Assembly (NCBI RefSeq): GCF_031626875.1 | Contig: NZ_JANDMF010000011.1 | Coordinates: forward strand, 49,348 to 113,347 | Reading direction: 5' to 3' | DNA length: 64,000 nucleotides | Source of the DNA: Clostridium sp031626875 | GTDB lineage: Bacteria > Bacillota > Clostridia > Clostridiales > Clostridiaceae | Part shown: positions 37,401 through 43,717 of the stretch, piece after piece | Layout: each line of letters starts with the position of its first letter | Numbering within the stretch: the first letter of the stretch is position 1 | Program-made: the position numbers and the translations under genes | The notes under the pieces: generated by a model | Databases searched by the model: none | What the model was told of the DNA's origin: nothing | What the model saw: only the letters and a program-made list of their open reading frames with translations

Positions 37401-38446
37401 TTACTTATACCACTAAATATAAAATTCCCATTATCTACCACAGATTTATTCTTATCTGTAATAGTGTAATTTGAACTTATTATATTTACTCCAAAAAAGT
37501 TTTCAACACTTATCTTATAACTGCTAGATTTACAATATTTAGACTCGTTAGATTTAATCTCTTCTCCATTTTCAACACCTATTATTTTAATCTGAGAAAG
37601 ACTTTTACTAATTGCAAATTTTATGCTTGTTCCATCTGCTGTACTACCTTCAACTGTATTGTAAGCTCTATCACTTCCAGTAGTTTTTATAGTATATTCT
37701 CCATCCTCATCAAACTTATATGTAAAACTATCTTCATCTTTATTATTCCAATTATATTCATATACTTTAGAGTCTTTATCATTTATCTTATCAACTTTTT
37801 TATAGATTGTTGTTACAACATTAGAGTATTTCTTATTTTCCTCATTTAACTTAATATTCATTTCAAAAGGTTCATAAATTGCATTATTTTTTACAACACT
37901 ACTATTTGCACCAGTATATTCAACCTTTGGAGCATTATTATCTATATTCACTGTAAATGATTTTGTAGCCTTAACTATGCCCCATGTATTTCCATCATCA
38001 AAATTAACAGAAAACTTCAACTTACCACTACTCACTGATGTTGGAAGAGTTGTTGTTACAATAAAAGTTCCTCCCTTATCAGGCTTTATATCAGTTGTAG
38101 CACCAGTTATTTCAGCATCATTTAATTTAGATGTAACTGTAAAAGGTTTGCTAGAAGAATCAACACCACTTGGCACCTTTCCTAAATCAACAACAAACTG
38201 AACAGTATTTTTAGAATTAACAAACCATTCTTTATCTACAACTTCATTATTTTTATCTGCATTTGAATCACTAATTTCTGTTGCCCACTGATTTCTTGAT
38301 TCTCCTCTTATTGCTTCAGTATTACCAAATTTAATTGCAACTTTTGTCCCATTAGCAGAATAAACAATTGTTGATATTCCACCAATAAACACTAATAGAA
38401 AAATTGTTAAGAATCCTATTAACTTTTCTCTTTTCTTTATGCTCAC
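34469..38446 (-). CDS. Large Ig-like repeat surface protein with C-terminal membrane anchor
   Basis: 1325 residues. Signal/anchor helix at about 10-30, then about eleven beta-sandwich repeats of 90-110 residues, many ending in FTIDKTAP or a close variant, as in bacterial Ig-like (Big_3-like) adhesin stalks. A membrane helix (about 1288-1308) and a short cytoplasmic tail FRKGPKKAFKTEYTD follow. It has no LPxTG. It is the last gene of the operon after FHA, PP2C, kinase and ETG-repeat protein. The start is GTG 38446 with GGGGG upstream. It may be the surface output or sensor arm of that signalling unit; this is inference. Confidence 0.82.
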   Translation of the reverse strand: MSIKKREKLIGFLTIFLLVFIGGISTIVYSANGTKVAIKFGNTEAIRGESRNQWATEISDSNADKNNEVVDKEWFVNSKNTVQFVVDLGKVPSGVDSSSKPFTVTSKLNDAEITGATTDIKPDKGGTFIVTTTLPTSVSSGKLKFSVNFDDGNTWGIVKATKSFTVNIDNNAPKVEYTGANSSVVKNNAIYEPFEMNIKLNEENKKYSNVVTTIYKKVDKINDKDSKVYEYNWNNKDEDSFTYKFDEDGEYTIKTTGSDRAYNTVEGSTADGTSIKFAISKSLSQIKIIGVENGEEIKSNESKYCKSSSYKISVENFFGVNIISSNYTITDKNKSVVDNGNFIFSGISKGRLEKKTKALGEGEYTVNVNLVKWDGSQTNSSFSLNVDGKAPSVLFNYGGKNYNASEIVYSNQKNTSASIQINDKNLSKYIVTVKKGDATIATAKLDGSNEDIQDESGNNGAVKLEFESKDATAKKIKFSSLKDGKYTVKVEAEDKSGNKYSPNSGSSEDKQVVTFVMDAAKPSIKLEKDMKAYYNLKNEDETPKPVIDITDDNFDTSTITVIRDEKVIASVNEKGEFSKGNGETITVKKDSNSNKFNFSEIKQDGVYKIDIVSKDRAGNELNTTKDDKNKQIKFTIDQSAPIIDIKAVEANGNLSNLENNKTYYYNQNKLVNISISDVNHNKDLVEITDENGKNLTVSPLQGTGIERKTSYNFTEEGTYKIKVESTDSAGNTTTRNVVVIVDKTAPIIEIEDFDKLNNSFSNPEKTVTVKVTENHYENDIITVKYEKITPDGKVETFNPKFGTEGRGVVTRQTYADFEDDAEYRMTVTAKDGSGNIAVTKSVVFTTDKTKPAVSITGVDADNYYNVDKTVNLTSVDVNQLENNATVTRNGQNYNVGNFVISGRTASLSHTFTQEGNYEINFSSKDKAGNTNSTSIKFTIDKTAPKITPMMSNDGTVIKDGAYINRIFTPIFKLDNSEDTINTVTLNNGGNIVGNIPMVSVDGKFSYVVVASDKAKNQTTLNLTFTLDTTTPQIKISGIMAGFFNKDITPKFEMTDTNLDAARTSSTLNGAPFASGTKLEKQQDYNFKLVATDLANNKKDDAISFTIDKDKPIIRFETPMSGKYFTDTVIPKFIIDDLTDYTIISMTLDGEDYEMGDPIEAEGKHVLFIEVKDKAGNIENISVEFIIDKTPPKFIVEGIEENKTYLEAAAATIKLDNPDDKIESITVNGELIEKHDKDEIGQDVYKLNFTDVKSYEVLLKATDIAGNKTEQKINLNVANKTVLTTIYTNKFILYPLIAGVVIAVAGLGFAIFRKGPKKAFKTEYTD

Positions 38447-38470
38447 TTCTTATCCCCCTAAGTTCTTTAT

Positions 38471-39337
38471 TTAGATAACTTTATCTGTATGTATAATAGT
38501 TATATCTATTTCTTTTGTAAAAATATCTGAAAATCCCTCTTCAGATTTACTAAATAAAGAGCCCCCACTCTCATCAAGAATTCCTGTTTCTTCTTCTGTA
38601 AAAATTCCTGTTTCCTCTTCATTAAAAATCCCAGTTTCTTCTTCATTAAGAATTCCCGTTTGCTCTTCATTAAGGATTCCTGTTTCCTCTTCTGCATAAG
38701 AAATTCCTGTTTCCTTTTCATTAAGAATCCCTGTTTCTTCTTCATTAAGAATTCCTGTTTCCTCTTCTGCATAAGAAATTCCCGTTTCCTTTTCATTAAA
38801 AATCCCTGTTTCTTCTTCATTAAGGTTTCCTGTTTCCTCTTCTGCATAAGAAATTCCCGTTTCCTTTTCATTAAAAATCCCTGATTCTTCTTCATTAAGG
38901 TTTCCTGTTTGCTCTTGCTCAAAAGAGTTTTCTGTTTGTCCATTTACTAAATTTGCATTTTCTTCATTCAATATCTTTGTTTCTTTATAATTAACTAGAT
39001 CTATATCTTCTTCAAACTTTTCTTCATACTCCTCAAAGAATCCTGTATCATCTTCCCAATTATCATCTATAGAATTTTCAATTTCATACTCTCTAGTATT
39101 TTCTTTTGCATCCAAAGCTGCCTTACTCTTAATTTCTACTTCTTTTATTCTTTTAACTTTTACCTTCTCGCTATCTGATTTGTCTTTTTTAGTTTTCTTC
39201 ATTTTCTTATTTCGCTTTATCCCTAATAAATCATAAATTATTTCAACTACATTGCACTTAAAGAAAGCTATTATAGTAATAATTAATAATATTATTGTCA
39301 AACCCATACCTAAATAAAACATAACTTCATAGTTCAT
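38471..39337 (-). CDS. Membrane-anchored protein with cytoplasmic ETG-motif array
   Basis: 288 residues. One N-terminal membrane helix (about 5-27) is followed by a strongly basic stretch (NKKMKKTKKDK), so the rest should be cytoplasmic. Residues about 135-265 form an array of 8-9-residue acidic motifs, EETGIL or EETGIF with EKETGIS and EQTG variants: thirteen TG copies and one ESG. Related DDTGFF and KETKIL occur before the array. No known domain is recognised. It lies 15 bp after the Ser/Thr kinase gene and 24 bp before the Ig-like gene. The repeated acidic-Thr-Gly-aliphatic motif suggests multisite kinase phosphorylation. Confidence 0.75.
   Translation of the reverse strand: MNYEVMFYLGMGLTIILLIITIIAFFKCNVVEIIYDLLGIKRNKKMKKTKKDKSDSEKVKVKRIKEVEIKSKAALDAKENTREYEIENSIDDNWEDDTGFFEEYEEKFEEDIDLVNYKETKILNEENANLVNGQTENSFEQEQTGNLNEEESGIFNEKETGISYAEEETGNLNEEETGIFNEKETGISYAEEETGILNEEETGILNEKETGISYAEEETGILNEEQTGILNEEETGIFNEEETGIFTEEETGILDESGGSLFSKSEEGFSDIFTKEIDITIIHTDKVI
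38570..38915 (-). repeat. 75-bp higher-order repeat coding the ETG array
   Basis: Units of three 8-9-codon motifs recur every 75 bp; the TCTGCATAAG landmark lies at 38691, 38766 and 38841 on the plus strand. Codons are kept in frame throughout. Unit-number polymorphism between strains is likely. Confidence 0.8.
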
Positions 39338-39352
39338 AATGCTCCCCCAGTA

Positions 39353-41284
39353 CTAAATAATTTCTAGATTTCTTAGTCTTCTTGTTAGCTTCTTGAATTC
39401 TGCACTATCATCAGCTCCACTAATCTTAGAAGCTCTAGAATAATAATCTTTAGCTGTAGTATAATTTCTTACCCCATTGCCTTTTGTTTGTTCTAAATCT
39501 ACTAAAGCATTTATTAGCTTACTATAAGCTTGTATGCTTTGAGGATAACTTTTTATAACACCAGTAAATTTTTCTACAGCAGTTTGATAATCTTTAGTTT
39601 CAGTATAAATATCTGCAATTTTTATTAAAACTTCTTCTTTATTCTTAACTTCTAAATCTAGAAGGCTGTTATATAGTTTAAGAGCATTATCATAATAGTT
39701 TTTAGCTGTTTCTTTATCTTCAGCCTTAATTCCTTTACTTTGATACGCTTCTGCCATTTTTTGAGTATAGTCAACTTCATATCTAAGATTCAACTGAATA
39801 TTACCTATATTTTCAAGAATTGAATTTGCCTTTTCTATTATTTCTATTATTTTATCATTAGCTCCTTGAATTTGACCTTTATAAGATCCATAGATAATTG
39901 TTAACGCTTTATAATTTGCAAGCTTTTTATCATCATTTGGAAGAGAGTCAACATACTTTTCAAATTCATCAATTTCACCTTGAAGATCATTATAATCAAC
40001 ATTCATATTACTCATACTACTAGCTATGGTTACATAATATTTTGCATCTGGTACCTTTTTTGCGTTAACTTGCTTAAAATACTTAAGTGCTATAGGATAA
40101 TTTTTATTATTTAGATAAGTCATAGCTACTTTAAATAATACTGTGTTATTCTCATTTATACCTTCATATTTCCCATTAATATAGCTTTCAACCTTTGAAA
40201 GTCCAGTATTTGTGTCGCCCATATCAATATAAATATCTAATAAATTTACATATGCATCTGGTAAACTTCCATCAACATCTGTAATTGCTTTATTCAAAAT
40301 TTCAATACTCTTTGTATATTCTTTATCTAAATAACTTACACCAGCTTCATTTATTAGTGTTTGATAATCGTTATATTTATTATTTTTCAATCCTTTATAT
40401 CCAACAATAGTCATAGTTGATGATGCTATCAATAAAGTAAAACTTATTAAAAATAATGCCATTTTCTTTATCTGTTTCTTTTTATAACTCTTAGATAGTT
40501 TATCTATATTTTCAAAATCATATAAAAGCTCTTCTGCTTTTTGATATCTATCTTGTGGATTTTCTTTTATACATTTATTAATTATTTGTTCTAGTCCTTC
40601 TGGATATGCTGGATTAATTTGTCTTATAGGTTTTAGATTCAAATTGCTTTTAAAAGTTAGACCTGTTACTAATTGATATAAAGTAACACCTAGACTATAA
40701 ATATCTGTTCTACCATCTGTAATTTTCCCTTCTAATTGTTCTGGAGCAGCATATGTACTTGTCCCAAAATTCAGTTTCCCATTCTGCTTATCCATTTTTA
40801 TTGAGATTCCAAAATCAATTAGTTTAATCTTCCCTTCAGGAGTTAACATTATATTATGAGGTTTCATATCTCTATATATAATTGGTGTAGGTTGTCTACT
40901 ATGTAGATAATTTAATACATCACTTAACTGTTTGCCCCATTCAATGACATCATAAGAATCACACTTCTTTTCTCTGTCAATTTTTTTCTTTAAGGATTCA
41001 CCTTCAACATAATCCATAACAACATATATATGATTATCTCCTTCTATGATGTCATAAATCTTAGGTAAATTAGGATGATCTAAAAATGTTAATAGATCAG
41101 CTTCTGCCTTTAAACACTCCAACAAAATATCACTATTAATTTTATTTCCTTTTCTAATATCCTTAAGAACTACCGATTTTTTCAATCTATCATCTGCAGC
41201 AAGATATACAATACTCATTCCACCTCTATCAATCTCTTTGAGTATTTCATATCTATTATCAATAACTGTTCCAATATTAATCAA
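39353..41284 (-). CDS. Transmembrane Ser/Thr protein kinase with extracellular TPR domain
   Basis: 643 residues. The N-terminal Hanks-type kinase domain (about 10-260) has GGMSIVY glycine loop, catalytic Lys41 (VVLK), YRDMKPHN with Asp139, DFG at 157-159 and an activation loop NFGTSTYAAPEQ. A membrane helix (275-297) is followed by about 340 extracellular residues of helical TPR-like repeats (SYLDKEYTKSIEILNKA, AKNYYDNALKLYNSL). The usual PASTA repeats of PknB are absent, so the sensor differs. The start is TTG 41284 with GAGGTGA upstream. It is flanked by PP2C and the ETG-array protein in one operon. Confidence 0.93.
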   Translation of the reverse strand: MINIGTVIDNRYEILKEIDRGGMSIVYLAADDRLKKSVVLKDIRKGNKINSDILLECLKAEADLLTFLDHPNLPKIYDIIEGDNHIYVVMDYVEGESLKKKIDREKKCDSYDVIEWGKQLSDVLNYLHSRQPTPIIYRDMKPHNIMLTPEGKIKLIDFGISIKMDKQNGKLNFGTSTYAAPEQLEGKITDGRTDIYSLGVTLYQLVTGLTFKSNLNLKPIRQINPAYPEGLEQIINKCIKENPQDRYQKAEELLYDFENIDKLSKSYKKKQIKKMALFLISFTLLIASSTMTIVGYKGLKNNKYNDYQTLINEAGVSYLDKEYTKSIEILNKAITDVDGSLPDAYVNLLDIYIDMGDTNTGLSKVESYINGKYEGINENNTVLFKVAMTYLNNKNYPIALKYFKQVNAKKVPDAKYYVTIASSMSNMNVDYNDLQGEIDEFEKYVDSLPNDDKKLANYKALTIIYGSYKGQIQGANDKIIEIIEKANSILENIGNIQLNLRYEVDYTQKMAEAYQSKGIKAEDKETAKNYYDNALKLYNSLLDLEVKNKEEVLIKIADIYTETKDYQTAVEKFTGVIKSYPQSIQAYSKLINALVDLEQTKGNGVRNYTTAKDYYSRASKISGADDSAEFKKLTRRLRNLEII

Positions 41285-41304
41285 AGTATATCACCTCATC
41301 GTTT

Positions 41305-42072
41305 CTAATGAACTTTAATAATTAAACCTGTTATATTATCAACTTCTTGTCTACTTTTAACTAATTCTATAAAATTCTTAGCTTTGTTATTAATTTCTTC
41401 TGAATCACTTAATTCACTCCATCTAAGTTCATTTAAAATTTCATTGTTAGAAATCTTTCTATAGAATCCATCGGAACATATTAAAAACACTTCATTTCCT
41501 TTTACTTCTCCTGTAATCATAACAGGATCGACTTCTCTTTTAGCTCCAATACATTGCAATAATACATTTCTCCTTGGATGACTTTCAGCTTCTTCTTTAG
41601 TTATAATACCTCTATCAACTTCTCTTTGTACAAATGTTTGATCTTCTGTTAGTTGCTCTACACTATCTGTTATTTTATATGCTCTACTATCTCCAACTTG
41701 AAAAATATAATATTTATTATGTACAAAAAGACATAAAGTAAGTGTTGTACCTAGTCTTTGATTTTCTATAAATCCATATTCAAAAATCTTATTATTCAAA
41801 CTCAAAATTTGTCCACATATAAACTTATAAAGATCCACTTCATCCACAGTATCAAATTTAACATGGGCCAAAATTTCATCAAACCACAAACCCATCCCAC
41901 TTATAACAGTTCCACTTGCAAGTTCTCCAGAGGATAATCCTCCCATTCCATCACAAACAACAAAAAGTCCAAGTCTCCCATATGGACTTTTTGCTGTTTT
42001 AATTAGTAGTGCATCTTGATTTATTTTTTTTCTAAGCCCTGCATCTGTATGATATCCTACTGTAAATTTCAT
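41305..42072 (-). CDS. PP2C-family Ser/Thr protein phosphatase
   Basis: 255 residues. Metal-binding motifs are all present: NQDAL near residue 18, VVCDGMGG near 38-45, VGDSRAYK, LICSDGFYRKIS and DNITGLI at the C-terminus. There are no membrane segments, so it is cytoplasmic. It should reverse phosphorylation by the kinase encoded 20 bp downstream. GGAGAG precedes the ATG. It is second in the FHA-PP2C-kinase operon. Confidence 0.95.
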   Translation of the reverse strand: MKFTVGYHTDAGLRKKINQDALLIKTAKSPYGRLGLFVVCDGMGGLSSGELASGTVISGMGLWFDEILAHVKFDTVDEVDLYKFICGQILSLNNKIFEYGFIENQRLGTTLTLCLFVHNKYYIFQVGDSRAYKITDSVEQLTEDQTFVQREVDRGIITKEEAESHPRRNVLLQCIGAKREVDPVMITGEVKGNEVFLICSDGFYRKISNNEILNELRWSELSDSEEINNKAKNFIELVKSRQEVDNITGLIIKVH

Positions 42073-42089
42073 TTATTAACTCTCCTTAA

Positions 42090-43154
42090 TTAATAAAGTT
42101 TAAACACAAAAGTTTCATTTGATAGCTTAATTTCATCATCATTTTTTATACTATATTCTGTCATAGGATTTATTCTTTCTCCATTTATGAAAGTTCCATT
42201 TCTTGATGAACTATCTAAAATATAATATTGTTCATATTTTTTAATAATTATTGCATGTAATCTTCCTACTAATCTATTATCAATAACAAAATCGCAAGAT
42301 GTCTTGTCCCTACCGATCTTAAATTTATCTTTAACAATCTCCATAGTTTCAGAAGAAGATATTCTCTTAATGCTTGCCACTAAATTATAATCTTCATCTA
42401 CTCCTATTATTGTAGTTCCATCATCAACATCTAAAATTGTTGTATCACTTTCTTCATCATTAATAGTGAACTTATCATCATTATCAAAATTTAATTCTAT
42501 ATGATTTGTTTTATCTTCATTTTCAAAAACAATTTCTTTTTCTTTTGATAAATCAGGTTCACTTACTACCTTATAATCTACTTCATTTTTGTCTTCATGT
42601 TCATTATTTACAATATCTAATAATATCTCTAAACCTTCTAAAGTGAATTCTTTATCATTTAAATAATTGTGAACATTAACAAAAAAACTTAAATCATCAT
42701 TTGGATCATAATTAACTATAGATATTATATCTTTTATAAACCTTCTTATAGATATTTCTTTTTTTTCTTCTTCTAAAGGTAAATATATTAAATATATTTC
42801 TTTACTATTTGTATCAATAAAAACATAATCTTTATCTAAAATATAATTGTTTATATTTATACCTTTTTTATTTGCTGTTTTAAATAACTTTATTAAACTT
42901 CTAATAATATCGCTTAACTTGGTTTTACCTATATATTCTTGCAAAAATTCTTCTAAAGTTTTCTCATCTGTAACATGATATGTAACCTTAACTTTCTCTC
43001 CTTCTACTACTAGAAAGGCTGGCAAAGTACCAGGAATTATATTACTATCAATTATCTCCTTGTCAAACTCCTTGACTAAACTATCTCTATTTTCACCGGA
43101 GTAAATGAAATATTTTATTTTTCCTAAATCTACCTTTTTCAATTCTACATCCAT
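42090..43154 (-). CDS. FHA-domain protein with N-terminal DUF6382-like domain
   Basis: 354 residues. The N-terminal 180 residues form an alpha/beta domain (YVFIDTNSKEIYLIYLPLE) resembling DUF6382, seen in front of FHA domains in Firmicutes. An acidic linker (about 200-255) has two Thr-rich motifs, SDTTILD and GTTIIG. The FHA domain (about 268-354) has FKIGRD, LVGRLHAII, SSRNGTFING. The usual Ser of the SRxH block is Gly here. FHA domains bind phosphothreonine, so the linker motifs or the ETG array are possible ligands. It is first in the operon, 27-35 bp after promoter P1. Confidence 0.87.
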   Translation of the reverse strand: MDVELKKVDLGKIKYFIYSGENRDSLVKEFDKEIIDSNIIPGTLPAFLVVEGEKVKVTYHVTDEKTLEEFLQEYIGKTKLSDIIRSLIKLFKTANKKGININNYILDKDYVFIDTNSKEIYLIYLPLEEEKKEISIRRFIKDIISIVNYDPNDDLSFFVNVHNYLNDKEFTLEGLEILLDIVNNEHEDKNEVDYKVVSEPDLSKEKEIVFENEDKTNHIELNFDNDDKFTINDEESDTTILDVDDGTTIIGVDEDYNLVASIKRISSSETMEIVKDKFKIGRDKTSCDFVIDNRLVGRLHAIIIKKYEQYYILDSSSRNGTFINGERINPMTEYSIKNDDEIKLSNETFVFKLY

Positions 43155-43187
43155 ACTTTTACTCCTTTTTCTCCACTATCTCTAGAA

Positions 43188-43254
43188 ATTCTACAACACA
43201 TGAAAATATAAGTAAATAGGACCTTTTACAGTTTTTTTATAGGACTAAAGTCCT
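43188..43254 (-). promoter_or_regulatory. Promoter P1 with shared activator-like element (FHA-PP2C-kinase operon)
   Basis: Minus strand: palindrome AGGACTTTAGTCCT (43241-43254), 24 bp to -35 TTTACT (43211-43216), 17-bp spacer, -10 TAGAAT (43188-43193). A second GTCC half-site abuts the -35 box. The same layout recurs at 45765-45831 and 48490-48556. Confidence 0.75.
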
Positions 43255-43402
43255 TTATTCCACTTATTGGAATAAATTTTAATTTATAATTCCTCAAATT
43301 ACTATTAAGATTATTTAATTTTATACGATAATATTTTTATAACCTATAATGGAATTGGAGTTTCATTCTTTCTTATGTATATCCTTCAAACTCATTGAAA
43401 AG

Positions 43403-43428
43403 AAAAAGGCAAAGACTTAATAGTCTCC
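43403..43428 (-). terminator. Terminator after the decayed surface-protein gene
   Basis: AGACT-ATTA-AGTCT hairpin (43413-43426). On the minus strand it is followed by TTTGCCTTTTTCTTTTC. Confidence 0.5.
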
Positions 43429-43443
43429 TAATCTTTTTAATGC

Positions 43444-43610
43444 TTATTTTTTCTTCATACAATTACTTTTATACTTAAGTAAAGATATGGCTCCTATTCC
43501 TAAGACACCTAATATTTCTACATTAATATGTAATTGATATTTTATCACTTTGGTGTTTGGTTAATGTTGTTGTTTTACCATTGGTATTTGTTGTTGTTAC
43601 CATTGGTAAT
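43444..43610 (-). pseudogene. Remnant of a second wall-anchored surface protein gene
   Basis: Reading leftward, the end of this stretch encodes VEILGVLGIGAISLLKYK and KKK before a stop, closely like the C-terminal GMLGVLGVGAVSLIGAG...KKK anchor of the intact gene at 43718. Upstream, in another frame, lies a Thr-rich linker-like segment (MVTTTNTNGKTTTLTK) that runs into a stop. No complete frame, start or anchor motif remains. It is therefore a decayed tandem paralogue, within the 560-bp gap before the FHA gene. Confidence 0.6.
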
Positions 43611-43648
43611 GGTACTAGAACAGTGTTTTTCACTTTTCTAGTACCATT
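43608..43648. repeat. Long inverted repeat in the decayed region
   Basis: AATGGTACTAGAA / TTCTAGTACCATT with an inner AGTG / CACT stem. It is followed by T6 only on the plus strand, where no gene lies upstream; function unknown. Confidence 0.5.
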
Positions 43649-43671
43649 TTTTATATCTTTAAATTTGAAGT

Positions 43672-43698
43672 AAAAAGGAACAGACTTCTCTGTTCCTT
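43672..43698 (-). terminator. Terminator of the FMN_bind-like surface protein gene
   Basis: AAGGAACAG / CTGTTCCTT (43675-43683, 43690-43698). On the minus strand it is followed by TTTTTA. Confidence 0.85.
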
Positions 43699-43717
43699 CT
43701 ATTATATTTATTATTTA

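Noticed and set aside
38570..38915. Regular repeats that could suggest a CRISPR array
   Set aside because: The units are in-frame coding repeats (75 bp made of 8-9 codon motifs) without unique spacers, inside a well-translated gene.
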